From: Cycas panzhihuaensis
Taxonomy: Eukaryota; Cycadophyta
Length of the DNA stretch: 64,000 nucleotides
Assembly (NCBI GenBank): GCA_023213395.1
Contig: CM041465.1
Span: forward strand, 151,783,741-151,847,740
Direction of reading: 5' to 3'
In this document: positions 1-12,011 of the stretch, in pieces
Layout: every line of letters starts with the position of its first letter
Position numbering within the stretch: the stretch's first letter is position 1
Notes under the pieces: generated by a model
The model's database searches: none
The model's input: only the letters and a program-made list of their open reading frames with translations
What the model was told of the DNA's origin: nothing
Made by a program: the position numbers and the translations under genes

Positions 1-270
1 TACTAGAAGCCTTAAGCATCGAAACCTCACCTACATTTGTATATAAGTGAGAGATTAGTGGCATGACACATCACCACTCTTTGCCAGCTCTACATTAGGC
101 CTCATTCTTGCTTCATTACTTATATTCATTTTTTTTTAATTATTGAAAATAGTTAATCATTGCTTGCTTCTCATCATAATAATCATTTCTATATCTCTGC
201 TGCGCTAGGTATACTAGCCACACGTGTCAGTGGCACATACTTTTATCATCTCTTCTACTTCTTCATCACC
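1..270 (+). other. Tail of the Copia-A 5' leader
   Basis: Non-coding. The first 260 bases match, on the opposite strand, the Copia-H leader just upstream of its gag (about 53515-53800), including the shared words AAACCTCACCTACATTTG and GGCATGACACATCACCACTC. The first 20 bases are the end of a conserved leader block seen in full in Copia-H and Copia-G. No ORF of note. Confidence 0.75.
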
Positions 271-1440
271 ATGTCATCTTAATTCAAGCAAAATGTTAAC
301 TGCATATTGAAAGGCAAAGAAAATTGGGATATATGGTACACTGAAATTAAAAATGTTGCAAAGTATGAAGGCCCTTGGAGAGCCCACTTACAACCTACAT
401 CCAACATACTAGCAACGGCTACAACAGCTGCTTCCAGTGGATCTGTCCCAACTCCTCTGGATGCTACAAATTAAACCACAATGGGAGATAGATGATGAAA
501 AAATTCGTGTAGGAATTTTGTTGGTCATTGATCACTCCTTGCACAACTTGATAAACGAAGAGGAACATGATACAGCTTGGAAGGTCCTAGAAGTTCTTAG
601 AAATAACTTTGATACAAAGTCAGATTTAGAATTTGTTTATCTTGTTTTAAAAATGAACAAATTAAAAATGCAGAAGGGACAGGCTCATGAGACAATAAAT
701 CTCCTTCGACTAATCAAACAGGCAATTAACAAAGACTTTAAAACCCAATGCATCACTTAGGCATTTTTGATCCAGTCATGTTTACATGTCCCCGATTATA
801 AAAACTTGCTTGAAAGTCTTCAATCTAGTAGAACATTGAAGACACTCAACTTCGAAACACTTGCTGAGAAGTTTATAGAATTTGACAAGACCTTTGATAC
901 AAACTTTGTAGCCTCTGACTCTCTTCGGATCGACCTTTGAGGTAGAAGAAGAAGTTTGCTACATAAAAAATCAAGGTCCCTCTAGTAGTAGAGGAAATAA
1001 CCAAGCAAGAGGAAGAGGAAGAAATATAAGAAATCATCCACAAGGTCAATCAAACCCTCAATCACAACCTCAATAGTTTCAAGGCCAAGGGCCACCTCAA
1101 CAAAGAGAAAGATAATCAGGCTAAACCAGTACTTCTTTAGGGACTGGTAATCAAACTATTATGTGTGATTGGTGTAACTGTAAAAGACACTTAGCAAAAG
1201 ATTGCAGCACTGCCATTTATAAGTTGGCTAAGTTCCAACCAAAACATGGAGCTCACAATGTTGAAGAAACTTGTGAAGAATCCTTTAGTGGTGCAGGTTT
1301 TATACAAGCACACATTCAAAGAATTGAGGGATCTTCAGCATCAAATTCCATTGACCAACCAAAGAGATACTTTGAAGCTCGGTGTGGATATATCACTTGT
1401 GAATTCCCTTCACCAATGCCAAGCCCTATTGGAATTGCCA
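271..1440 (+). pseudogene. gag: Copia-A gag (nucleocapsid), broken
   Basis: Gag would form the virus-like particle and bind element RNA in the cytoplasm. The ATG at 271 matches the gag starts of Copia-H and Copia-G and is followed by an N-terminus reading MSS then FKQNVN. Codon 4 is TAA (280-282); Copia-G has CAA there. After a frame change the middle part reads on from about 437 to 760, with words such as WEIDDEKI and AWKVLEVLR, resembling UBN2-type copia gag. A complete CCHC knuckle, CDWCNCKRHLAKDC (CX2CX4HX4C), lies at 1164-1205. Several stops and at least one frameshift separate these pieces, so no full-length Gag can be made. The family call is secure; the exact Gag end is not. Confidence 0.8.
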
Positions 1441-2828
1441 ATAGTGTGGCTTCAATCGATGGACAGTGGATCATGGACACATGAGCAACTCAACATATGA
1501 CATGCAATCGCAGTCTATATCAAACATTTGACTCAAATGTTCATGGAGTTGTTCACATGGCTGATAAATCACAACAACCTGTTGAAGGAATTGGCAACAT
1601 TCGCCTGAAGCTCCCAGGCTTAGAAGATTTTACATTGCTTGATGTCTTATACATACCCAATCTCAAACAAAACCTACTCTCTTTATCCATACTTGTTTCT
1701 CATGGATTTGATCTAAGTATAACCGCAAATGACCAAACTCACCCTCCAACTAATCACGTGGTTTTGACTGGACATCTCTCTGGCAAACTCTTTTGATTGA
1801 ATGGCTCTCCATATTTTGAAGCCTATTGTGCCCAAAGCCCTTATGCTGATGAAGAATTTGTATTTAATTCCATCTTAACCCATCTAACATTGTCACCAGA
1901 AGCTCTTTGGCATGCTCATATAGGCCATGTTCACATTGATAGACTTAGAGATATTTCTAATACTCTTCTAAACCTTCCAAAGTTTTTCTCTAAGCCCTTT
2001 AAATATGAAGCTTGTATTATTGCCAAATCTCATTGACAACCCTTTCCCAAAAGTTAGTGGAAATCGAGCCATCCATTACAATTGGTACACTATGATTTGT
2101 GTGAGCCAATGCCCATTCCTTCACTAAAGGGCAAGCTATATTGCATCTCTTTCATTGATAATTTCACTAGAAAAGTATAGGTAGCTTTTCTACACAGGAA
2201 AGATGAAGCATTCTGTATATTCAAGGAATTCAAAGCCCTCACTGAAAAAGAGTGAGGTTATCAACTCAAATGTCTTCGAATTGATAATAGTGGCGAATAT
2301 ACCTCACATGAGTTTGAAGGCTACCTTTGAGATAATGGCATCAAGCATCAAACAACAGTAGTAGGTACCCCATAGCAAAATGGAGTTGCCAAGCACATGA
2401 ACAGGACAATCATGAACATGGCTCGTGCTATGTTAATATATAAAAATGTACCTGCCTATCTATGGGCTGAAGCAATCTGGACAACTGTTTATTGTATCAA
2501 TGCTGTTAGCCCATCAAAGGAAGTACAATCACCTAATGAAAAGTGGTCAGGACAAGCCCCCATTGTTCACTACTTTAGAATTTTTGGCTCTACATGCTAT
2601 GCCCATATTTTGGATGCAGATCGAAATAAACTCCAGCCAAGGGTACTTAAACGCATCTTTATTGGATACCCTATGGATAAGAAAGGGTATAAGGTCTTCA
2701 TACCTTCACAACGAAAAATCATCATTACTAGAGATGTCATTATTGTGGAGACAGAGGATCAATTACTTAAATTAGACTCCATAGTACCCTCACGCCACTA
2801 TAATAATGTTATCAAGTATGATGTTTAG
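1441..2828 (+). pseudogene. pol: Copia-A protease and integrase, broken
   Basis: The aspartic protease site reads WIMDT, then a TGA stop (1482-1484), then ATQHMTC, so the catalytic Asp-Thr-Gly triplet has lost its Gly codon. Downstream is a protease C-terminal part (LDVLYIPNLKQNLLSLS) and a GAG-pre-integrase zinc region (ALWHAHIGHVHIDRL, then C..C near KYEACIIAKSH). Integrase follows: FIDNFTRKV, CLRIDNSGEYTSHEF around the second catalytic Asp, and the final segment 2397-2828 with MNRTIMNMARAML and the usual C-terminal region. The stop in GTP-stop-QNGV is CAG changed to TAG. About eight stops interrupt the reading frame. The same TGA in the protease site occurs in Copia-H. Confidence 0.85.
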
Positions 2829-4777
2829 ATTCTAAAATTTGGCGAGGGGGATAGATATAAATTACTCCAAATATTAGAAGCTGATAATAGAGCCTTGGAG
2901 GATATAAGTTGTGACTCTAAATGAATGAGTGCACATCCAACACCATCTTTTGAAGATAATAGAGTTGACAAAGGCAAAGCTATTATAAAAGAACCATCAT
3001 CTCCACCTTCAATTGACAAAGGCAAAACAGTAGTAGAAGGACCATCTTCCTCAGGCACATCAACATCCTCCTCACAAAATAATCATTTTAATAAACATGA
3101 TGAGAACCAAGAAGTTGGGGAAATGAGGACATCATTCCCAACTTAAGGATCTCGAGAAGCCCGCCAGCTCAATAAGGACATACAACCAGATGAGGTGGAC
3201 AAAACTGGCACTCGAAGTGCCCATAGAGCAAGGATGCAGAAATCATTATATACTGAGCTTGAACCAACATAATTGCACCTTACTCTTAATGAAGAGTCCT
3301 TAACATACCAAGAAGTTGTAAAGCATACAGCTTGGAGAAATGCCATGAATGAAGAGTACCAATCTCTTATTAAGAATGGTACATGGGAGCTTGTTGATCT
3401 ACCACTTGGCAGAAAGGTAGTTCAAAATAAATGGGTGTTAAAAAATAAATATAGATCAGACGACACCTTTGAAAAACATAAGGCGAGGTTGGTAGCTAAA
3501 GGATTTACATAAAGGGAAGGCATTAACTACACTAAATTCTTTGCACCTACAACCAAGTAGCCTATAATTAGAACTCTTGTGGCCTTGGCTACTCAACAGG
3601 GTTGGAAAATCCACCAACTCGACATTAAGACCGCGTTTCTCAATGGAGATATTGAAGAAGAAATTTACATGGCTCAACCAGAAGGATATGAAATTGAAGG
3701 TCAAGAGGATAAGGTTTGCAGGCTCAGAAAGTCCTTGTATGGCCTTAAACAAGCCCCTCGCGCTTGGTTTGCTAAGTTGTCTAAAAGGATGAGGCAACTT
3801 GGATATGAGGTTTGTGACTATTAAGATATTAATGCAACATTGTTCATTAAGCGCCATAAGGATAAAGCCACTTATCTTATAATCTTTGTGGATGACATGC
3901 TAGTAACAAGTAATAGTAAACATGCAATAAGCCAACTGAAAAAGGACCTTAGCAAAACATTTGAATTGTCTGACCTTAGTTTGATGAAATATTACTTGGG
4001 AATTGAAGTGACACAAAAGAATGAAAAATTTTTCCTCTCCTAAGAAAAATACATCAACAATCTTCTAACCAAGTTTCAGTTAGAAGATGCTCAACCAATG
4101 ATGTTAGCTATAGATCCTAACACCAAACTCTCAGCTGAAGGTGACACTAGGGAGGCAGGCGCAATACTCTATAGGAAACTTGTAGGTAGTCTCATCTATA
4201 CTACGAATACAAGGCTAGATATTATACACTCTGTCGGTATTCTTGCTCGTTACATGACAAATCCTAATCAGAATCATTGGTAGACAGCAGTGCGAGTGTT
4301 GAGATATCTTAAGAGGACCAGCAAATATGGTCTGTTGTATGAACCTAATTTAGACTTCAAGCTTTCTGCATACACAGACTCAGACTTTACAGGAGATAAA
4401 GATACAGGAAGATCTCCATCTGGGTATGTAACATTTTTTGGAACAGCACCAATATCATGGAGATCAGATGGTAGAAGATAGTTGTAGATTCAACTACTGA
4501 AGCTGAATACAATGCTGCTTTTGAGACAAGTAAAGAGGTGATATGGCTGAGAAAATGATTGGAAACATTGAATATCACCCAAACAAGTCCTACGAGTCTT
4601 CATGTAGATAATCAATCAGCAATCTACATGGCAAAAAATCCTGTATTTCACGATTGTACCAAACACATAAGTATGAAAGTCTATAGGAGTAGGGAACTTG
4701 TTCATGACGACACAATTCAATTAGATTACTGTCCCACAATAGATCAAGTGGCCGATATCTTCACCAAACCATTGTAA
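2829..4777 (+). pseudogene. pol: Copia-A reverse transcriptase and RNase H, broken
   Basis: A Ser/Lys-rich linker (about 2925-3146) holds two imperfect copies of a DKGKxxxxxPSS unit. Reverse transcriptase starts near 3273 (NEEYQSLIKNGTWELVDLP) and contains KARLVAKGFT, LDIKTAFLNGDIEEEIYM, SLYGLKQAPRAW and the catalytic FVDDMLV box at about 3888-3908. RNase H carries YTDSDFTGDKDTGRS, a frameshift near 4480, then STTEAEYNA, HVDNQSAIYMAKNP and the closing VADIFTKPL at 4777. Stops at the ends of FT, DY, FFLS and NHW are CAA or CAG changed to TAA or TAG when compared with Copia-H, which keeps the Gln codons there. The key Asp residues of the polymerase are present, but the frame is not open. Confidence 0.88.
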
Positions 4778-4879
4778 AGGGTGAAGTTTGAACAGTTCTG
4801 AAGGTAGCTCAGCCTTAGGGCCTCCATCTTCGATTGATCAAAGAAGATGGAAATAGGATCATCATACTCTATTCTCTTC

Positions 4880-5180
4880 GTGAAAACCCCTTGTGGGTGT
4901 GGAAGAATAAGAGTAAGTCTCTGCTCTATCCTCTTTGTGAAAACCCCATGTGGGCATGGAAAGATAAAGGTTGTACTTGTTTTAGAAAATCAGAACCTGT
5001 GAAAACCCAAAAGGGCATAGGGAATGACCAAATAGTATATGGAGACTTAGCAGATTAAGCTGCATATTTAAGTCGCTTGGCTATCAGGCTACATCAAAGA
5101 GCCACTTTAGCCATTTTGATTTATAAAAGGGGCTATAGATCTTAGAAAGTTCGTAGGTTTATATTCCCCGTGAGGGTTTT
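4880..5180 (+). repeat. Four CCC-loop-GGG hairpin modules in the Copia-A 3' non-coding region
   Basis: Between the pol stop and the 3' LTR the phrase GTGAAAACCC, a short loop, then GGG recurs at about 4880-4902, 4937-4962 and 4999-5022. An inverted version, CCCCGTGAGGGTTTT, lies at 5166-5180. The first two sit inside a roughly 55 bp direct repeat starting CTCTATTCTCTT. All four recur in Copia-H (48413-48718 on the other strand). No protein function is implied. Confidence 0.7.
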
Positions 5181-5272
5181 CCTACAAAAGTGTCATTTAG
5201 AATTTCAATGTAATAATGAGGCTCAAATGAAGACCTTACAGAGTAGATTTTCTGAAAATGACCTTCCACCAT

Positions 5273-5284
5273 TAAGTGGGGGAT
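5273..5284 (+). promoter_or_regulatory. Polypurine tract of Copia-A
   Basis: AAGTGGGGGAT lies directly before the LTR start TGAAAGAGG, the position of the plus-strand primer in LTR retrotransposons. Copia-H has AAGGGGAGGAT in the same place. Confidence 0.75.
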
Positions 5285-5508
5285 TGAAAGAGGTTAATGT
5301 ATCAAGGTCATTTGTGTAGATTAATTATGTGACCTTAGGATATATTATTAGCATTAGTCTCTTAATGAAATATACTTTATATGCATTTAGATGTAATTTT
5401 AGGTTCATGTCATTAGGCGGGAAAATCCTAACCCTAATGCTCACCCTCAATAGTAAAAGGTGAAATCTCAAGGAGGGAGTCATTATTCATTCTCACCTCT
5501 AAGCTTGT
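5285..5508 (+). repeat. Copia-A 3' LTR, first part
   Basis: Starts TGAAAGAGGTTAATG and is cut after CTTGT at 5508 by element T. It aligns along its length with the reverse complement of the Copia-H LTRs (48000-48311 and 55535-55846). The remaining 93 bases lie at 19471-19563. Confidence 0.9.
5504..5508. repeat. Target site duplication of element T, left copy
   Basis: CTTGT here and CTTGC at 19471-19475 flank element T. The intact Copia-H LTR has a single CTTG at this point (AAGCTTGCTCTCAT on the LTR strand), which confirms both the duplication and the insertion site. Confidence 0.85.
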
Positions 5509-8090
5509 TGTTTCCTGGTTGCTGGGAATAGACTCGAGACGCATCGACTCATGTAAGCTCAGGTATATGTTTTCGCTTCTCTCTTCACTCCTGTTTGACT
5601 GAGATTGCTTAGTGTGGATTACCTGACGTATGCTTGCCTACCATTTGTATGTTTACATTGTCTTTTTGCTTGATCACTCTACATGTGCTTACCGCATGCC
5701 TTTCATCCTATGATGACTCATAGTGGGGGTATTCTTCAGCGAATGCTATACCCCATATGGCGCACAACCACCCACTTTGTCTCCATGGCCCCTCGGGACA
5801 CCTTAACTAGTCGTGTTCACCTTTTGACGATGCCCTGTTCATGTTTTGATCTCTTCCAAGTCTGATTGAATCCTTAGTTGAGAGCCGGTTCCTTTTTCTG
5901 ACTGCTTGTCCATCACCTGGGTATTAACTCTTAGCTGTTCCAGCCTTGATTTGTACTTTGTTTAGCTCCAAACCCTTATTTTAGCCTTACTTTTATTTCT
6001 AGGCTCATACCGATGTAAACTTAGCGCGATGCAGTGATCTTTACCACTGCATCGCAAAGTTCTGCAAGATCTGACTATTTGAAAAAGTTTTTTTAAATCA
6101 TGCAACAGTTCCCACGTTTTTCGTAGAACTGTTATGTGGTACCCGCGCATTTGAACCGCCTTAAGATCCCCAACGTTTACTTGCAGTGAGCAGGGGATAA
6201 AACCAAGAGACTCTTTCATTTTCCAAGGTTCTTAGCTCATTTTTACATGCAACTCTACCGATCTTTCATAGAAACTACTACAGAACCAAGACTTTCAGCT
6301 GCTGCTCTTTACTAGAGACCATTGTTATCTCTCATGCTCAAGAACAGCAAGTTCAACATCTTTTTGCAGGTCTACAAAGTTGCAAGAAGGATACTTTTCA
6401 AGGTCTTCCAAGGAACAAGCCCTAAAGGGCCCCAAATCACCAGGATTTCTCTCACGTTGGTCTCCTCCTCCAAACCTGCCATCAAACCTTACTAAGTGCT
6501 AGGTTTTTTCTACTGTTTTCTAGCAGATATGTACTTCTTCTCTTCACTACAAGGTACTCTACTTGTTTACCTTGTGATTTATGCCTCTTTTTTATAGTTT
6601 TTATGGATAAATACTTGTTTTATTTACTTTCTTGATTCCCTACTTCGTTTGTTACTGGATCTTGAGATTTGAGGATCATAGTGCTTCCCCTTATAGCCTT
6701 GCAAGCCTGCCTTAAGGTGGCTGTGTAGAGGGGGTTACATAGAGGAAACTTGAGGGAGAAAGGCGTGGCCAATCCCCCTTGCAGACCTTCTCTCCAAGGG
6801 TCCAAACCCTTATTTCCTTTCCCCCTGCACCTATTGCCTCCCTTAGTGCTTGGCCAGAGACTTGGGAACCTACTCCCAAATCTAAACTAGCGTTGGTAGC
6901 CCCTTGCCACGCTGGTTCCAGCCCCCTATTCACTAGTTTTAGGCACCTCATAAGCCCCAAAATTGCTCTTCATTGACTTACAACTTGCAACCCATCCACT
7001 TAGATGATTTGCTGCCCATAGCACCTTGCCCTTTGGGTGCACTTGCCTACTTTCCTTTCACTTTTTCCTTCTCATTGTTTGCTGCCCCATGTTATTCTTG
7101 CAAGTTCGTTTTCCTTTCTCGAGGCTAAGTGGAGACTTTTCGTGGGTGAGTTAGCCATTCCAAGGCTATACTCTTGTTTTGGGCATCATTTATGGTGACT
7201 GTTTGTGGAAATTTTGTTGGAAGTTGTTTCATTAAATAATATGCACATGCTTAGCTTAGTTTGATTCTATTTCTTCTAAGTTTAGATATATACATTAGAT
7301 CTATTTTGTGGCCCCTCTTCCAAGAGGGAGAAACCTGTTTGTTTGATTGACAACATCTCGCGTTGGTGGAGTTGCATATGAAACAAACCCATTTGCAGGT
7401 TAGTTCCATATTTGTTGCTTTTCTGTTATTTTTCATCATTTGCTACTCACTTTTTGCATACATTAGGGAGGTAAGCTAGCCCCTCTTTGGTCGCTCATGG
7501 CAACCATCACTGATTGGTCTCGCGTATGTAACAAGTGGAGTGGGAAGGCGTAAGAAGCGAAGAGACACGTCGTGCTCTATTCAAACTCTGGTCTAGGTAT
7601 TTCTCTTCTCTTTGCATCTTTTCCTTATAGCTTTATTCATTATACATATGCATGCATGTTAAGTAACACATAGGAAACTGAAAAGAAGAAAAGAACACAT
7701 TCTTGCACTTTACGTATCGTTTATTTAGCGGTTAATCTACTACACTTAGATAGTTCCTTTCGAGCTAGAGCTATCTGCACCTTGCTCTCTTGACTAGCCT
7801 ACACTTAAACACCATGTTATACGTGTACCTCACTCTCGTGTTGCCTTCTTACCTCCTTGAGAAGATGCAACCTGTTAGGCCCTTTCCTCCTCTTCCCGGC
7901 CATCCGAGGGGTAGGAAGGCCTCGCTTTTTGTGACTACCTAGAAGTAACCAGGCACCTCTATAGGTCCCGAATCTGTGCTCCAGCGCACAGATGCCCTGT
8001 GAGGTGAGTCCTTGTTGTTTAGCCCAATCTAGTCTTGCATAACCCATTTCTTGCTAAACGTAGGGATACCATCCCGTGGGCAGCGTTTCA
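5509..8090 (+). repeat. Element T 5' LTR
   Basis: 2582 bp, TGTTTCCTGG at the start and GCAGCGTTTCA at the end; it matches 16898-19470 throughout. Short ORFs occur on both strands (for example the minus-strand ones near 5962-6219 and 6620-6805) and recur in the other LTR only because the LTRs are copies. No domain is recognisable in them. Confidence 0.92.
6018..6061. other. Hairpin in the 5' LTR of T
   Basis: Arm GCGATGCAGTG pairs with CACTGCATCGC (11 bp) across an 8 nt loop ATCTTTAC, and outer AACTT pairs with AAGTT across a small bulge. The equivalent place in the 3' LTR has a different but also strong hairpin at 17398-17444. Confidence 0.7.
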
Positions 8091-8460
8091 CTAGCGACCA
8101 TCTTCGGGACCCGAAGAAGGGAACTAGTCTCGCTTCCCTTTCCTGTTGGTGTTCTTGCTTTTAGGCAGCTTTCTTATCTTGCTTTTCTGTTGGGCAGCCC
8201 CTAACATACTTATTTCATACCTTTTGCTTTCTTCTTACAACGTTCGTAAAGGTGTTGTATGCGATGTTTCTCGCGTCACTTGCGAGGTCTGCCATCGTTG
8301 TTAGAAGACCCATCGTATTGTTCCCTTCCATCGTCAGATTTTGGTTCAACAATGGAAGGTTACCATTCCGATTGGGCTTACCATACCTTGGTCTCGGGAA
8401 CTTAAGAGTTTCCCACGTCCGTTCCGGGATCCACCCATGAGGGTGATGATCCCATCTATT
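8091..8460 (+). other. Leader of element T
   Basis: Sequence between the 5' LTR and the first recognisable gag coding. I could not find a convincing primer binding site: no TGG-starting tRNA complement follows the LTR end, which reads CTAGCGACCATCTTCGGGAC. No gene seen. Confidence 0.5.
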
Positions 8461-10130
8461 ATCCAGGTGACTAGCTTCACCCTTCCAACCTTCATTCTTC
8501 TGCTCATGCAGCAGAAGGCTTGCCTCTTCATGAGACTCACCATCTGATTGGTAAGTCTTATGAGGAGGGCCCTGAGGGGTTCCTGACATTTAAGGTCCCA
8601 TCGACCTTGTATGGCTACGAGGATATCCCTCCTGCCGACGTGGTTGAAGCAACCAGTGAGTACTTTCAAGCAACTCGCCTTCAACCACGTCCCAGGTGGT
8701 TTGAAGAAGCCTTGCGCGGCAAGGTGCCTTCTTCATCCGCACCTACGCCTCCTATGACAAATGACCCTTCCACCCATGCGTACTCATCCCATGCCATGTC
8801 CACACCCGCTTCAAGGACAAGTGTTTCACCATCTATTCCTAACCATGGTCCTGCTTCTTCAGGACCCATTCGCAGTGTATCCTTTCCCCAACTTGGAGTT
8901 AGCATGCCGTTCCTGAGTCAAACAAATGCGCCACCTTCAAACGTGGCACATGTATTTCCTAGTAGGCCTAGAGGTCCTACTAGTGCTACTACTACTAACT
9001 ATGTGGGACCCACTCCCACTTATGTTCAAAACCCATCCGGTGGTCCTTCCCTTTATTTGCCCCCAAGTTATGCATCTTAACCTTGGGGGCAGGGTAGGGG
9101 AAACCATCTTCTAGCTTATGGGGTGGATCCGTTACACCCATATGGGGTTACACCACCTACGGGTAGAATCTGGTCCCGCATACTTCATTTCTGCCATCCA
9201 GCGTAACTCCTTTTGCAACATCTTCACAAGGGAACATGCCTCCCTTCCAAGGCATTTATCCGCAACCCCCCTTCCAGCAAGGGACGTTTCCCTAAGGAGG
9301 GATGGGTTTACCACCCCCATCCATTCCTATTTCTTTACCATTCGTCGATCCTTTGGCCCATGTAAGAGCACGTCCCTTCATGGACTATAGGTCGATGTTG
9401 CTATCCGTTGAGGCATTAAGAACTAATCTGCCACCTCACCCTCCTGAAGTTCCCAAATTCGATGGAACTTCATCGCAAGACCCAACTGAGCACATGTGTA
9501 GTTTCTCTATGGCATGCATAGACTACTGGGCTTACGATCATATCCTAATGAAGCTATTTCCGCGATCCTTGCAGGGCGACGCCCTTAAATGGTTCTACCA
9601 TCTCCCTGCCCACTTTATTTCTTTATTCCAGCAATTCTTGGACAAATTCATCAATTACTTTGACGTAGCCCGTCCATTCGAGAGCGGAATGAAATCACTC
9701 ATTTCACTCAAACAAGGTCACGATGAAATGAATTGTGACTTTGTGCGATGATTCCATGATCTCCTTCACTCTACCAAGGCCACATTGCCTGAGGAGTTAA
9801 AGTGAGATCTTTTCGTTGATGCACTTTACCCCGAAGTGCATGTGGAAGTCCTCAAAATAGGGGCAACTACGTGCAACTCCAAGATCATGAAGTGCTTAGC
9901 GTTAGAGGCTATTGAGATCCAAGCCGAACTCAAGAGGCCTCTTAAGCCCTCATAACGTCGTGAGGTACCTCCCCCAGCCAAGGAAACCAAACCTTCGCAA
10001 CCTGCCAGGTCTACCTCTCATCCTACTGAGAGGATTTTAGACCCCCTCACTTCTGCTATACGCTCATTCGAGTGCACGATGAAGGAGCTTAAACTCCAAA
10101 CCCCTTCATCGCCAACCTCCCACAAACCAA
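8461..10130 (+). pseudogene. gag: Element T gag, broken
   Basis: The N-terminal part is open at 8520-9080 (starting PLHETHHLIG) and runs into a Pro/Ser/Thr-rich stretch (about residues 70-185). The retrotransposon-gag core follows in another frame at 9302-9751 and beyond: PPEVPKFDGTSSQDP, then QGDALKWFYHLP, FDKFINYF-like residues and SLISLKQGHDEM. That is the usual spacing of the gypsy capsid domain. Stops after DFVR (9749-9751), after EELK (about 9803) and near 9953 interrupt the core, and the first two are TGA where CGA is expected. Capsid would package the element RNA. No intact CCHC knuckle was found, although the region 10140-10500 is Arg/Ser-rich. Domain call good, ends approximate. Confidence 0.72.
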
Positions 10131-11330
10131 TTCAATAAGCCTCTCATGCCGTTCCCCCCAAAGGGGGTAGCACCCAACCTTCTCAAGCAAGGAGAGTCGA
10201 TCCTCCCCTTGAGAAGAGGTGGTACTCCATCCACGGGGAATGTTTTCACGATGACTCACATTGTCGGGCACAACACCCTCGTGATGCCCCACCATGCGGT
10301 TCATCTCGTAGACAGGCATCGAGGCCCAATCTCGATCAACCCGTTTATAGGGATTCGTTCCCTAAGCATGAGGAGCATGATCGCAATGTTCAACAAAGAA
10401 ACAACCAGAATCAGGATAGATCCCCTGATTCTTGCCCTTCGCATGGTAGAGGAATGGGTGCATGAGGTTCATCTTCCTCTTCGCACTCCCCTGACCGCCA
10501 TGCTCTTTTGCCTTTGCGGTCCCGTAACAAGGGAAAGAAGGTTGTCCAATTACTTGAAACCACTCTGTTATATGCCTTAACCTGGTCTCAAGCCGCTAAA
10601 GAGGCCACTGGTGCCTCTTCATCCACATCTCACCTTGATCCTCTTCTGGAAACTTCTCTTTCAGAACCCCATGCGCTTCCCAAGACTATTCCTGTATGCC
10701 CTGGCCGTTATGATTTTTGAAGAGCGCTTACCCAACCTACTGTGAAGGGTAAGCCCTTCTCTATCCTTGACGAGCTCTACACCATCACTGCGGGGATGTC
10801 CTTGATGGATGTCTTGAGAAGTTACCCTGAGCAATGTGCTCTTCTTCTTGAAGCTCTTGGCCAACAAGATGCTTCCATCCATGTGGTAGGTGCTACCTCC
10901 CATAGACCACCTATCATCTTATTTGATCCCAGAGATCTCCCATCTCCTAGTAAGTGGGAGAAGCTTTTGCATTACCCATTTGTCATTGCCATTGACACTC
11001 CTGATTTTATCATAAAGAGGACCATCGTAGACAATGGCTCCTTGGTTAATTCTATACCTGCGCGTATACTCAAGGAGCTAGGCATAGTAGCTCTTGAGTC
11101 TATCCCTTAGAAATACCAAGGGTATGATGGGACTGAGAAGTCCCCTTTAGGGATAGTCTCCCTTTCCCTCACTTTAGGAGGGAAAACTGTTTCTGTCGAA
11201 GTTGTTGTACTCGATATCGATGTAGAGTACAACCTCTTGTTGGGCCGACCATGGCTTGACCAAATGGGAGCAATCTGCTCTATGCATTAGGGGTAACTTA
11301 AATTTGTCCATGAAGGACAAGTTAAAGTTG
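10131..11330 (+). pseudogene. pol: Element T Tat/Ogre-type protease region, broken
   Basis: The pre-protease segment reads from about 10500 (RNKGKKVVQLLE) through VKGKPFSILDELYTI and LRSYPEQCALLLEAL. The aspartic protease follows with KRTIVDNGSLVNSIP (about 11010-11058), a stop near 11108, LGIVSLSLTLGGKTVSVEV and the closing YNLLLGRPWLDQMGA. The Asp-Asn-Gly catalytic triplet and the LLGRPW box about 70 residues later are the pattern of plant Tat/Ogre gypsy proteases, not of chromoviruses or copia. The enzyme would cut the Gag polyprotein inside particles. After this domain no reverse transcriptase follows, which is the main oddity of the element. One or two stops separate the conserved halves. 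Confidence 0.75.
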
Positions 11331-12011
11331 TCACCTGTGAGCCTATACCATCTCACACCTCTCATCCAGCCTGCCAGGCTGTCTTCGATGATGAAGATAG
11401 CGATCCTGAGGAGGCTACCCCTTCCGTGGGACCTTTATTTCAGGAGATCGACCTTTATCAGTTGAACCCTATGCCATGTCATGAGCCAAACCTAGTCAGG
11501 TTTGTCCCTATTAGTGTAGGTGGTTACGGTTACTTAGCCGTCATAGGTGATTCTGAGTCAGATAGTGAGGGTTACAAGCCCTGTCCTCGACGTGTCACCC
11601 TAGTTTCGTGAGCACCTAGGGGAATATCTCGATCAGATATTCCTGCTCCTTTTCATTCCACATTAGCTTTAGAGCTGTTGGTCCTAAACCAGCCACTTAT
11701 TTCACCTTCTCGGCCTCCTCGAGCGGTTTCTCATAGGCGCTTACGTTGACGAGCCACTTATAGAGGTACTTCTTCTTCATGCTCTAGATCCTTGCCTAGG
11801 ACTAGAGCCACTCCTACTCAAATGTAACCTTGCCACACGATTCGTCATGTGCCAAGTCCGTTGCACTCATCTAGTTCTGACCATAGTGAGTTTACTAGTA
11901 GGCCTAGCCACACTGGGCCTACCCTTCATCACCTATCTCCTATTTTACGTGTGACTACCCCTACCCCTATGTGGTCTAGGCACATCTCTTTCTCTCTTTA
12001 CGCTCCAAAAT
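11331..12011 (+). other. Degenerate post-protease tail of T
   Basis: Weak coding look: an acidic, proline-rich reading with FQEIDLYQLNPMP and GDSESDSEGYKPCP up to a stop near 11611, then Ser/Arg/Pro-rich fragments. No reverse transcriptase motif (no YXDD-type box, no LDLRSGY-like start) could be seen in any frame. Confidence 0.5.

Noticed and set aside
3456-3857. 133-residue minus-strand ORF, similar to one at 49741-50142 (+)
   Set aside because: Antisense shadow of the reverse transcriptase in Copia-A and H; the similarity follows from the sense strand.
4880-5180. Regular short repeats as a CRISPR-like array
   Set aside because: Only four uneven modules in a eukaryotic retroelement.
5962-6805. 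Minus-strand ORFs in the T LTR that recur at 17361-18186
   Set aside because: They recur because the LTRs are duplicates; lengths and ends differ and no domain is visible.
8215-8684. Minus-strand ORFs opposite T gag
   Set aside because: No domain and no splice context like the PMD gene; gag on the plus strand explains the region.
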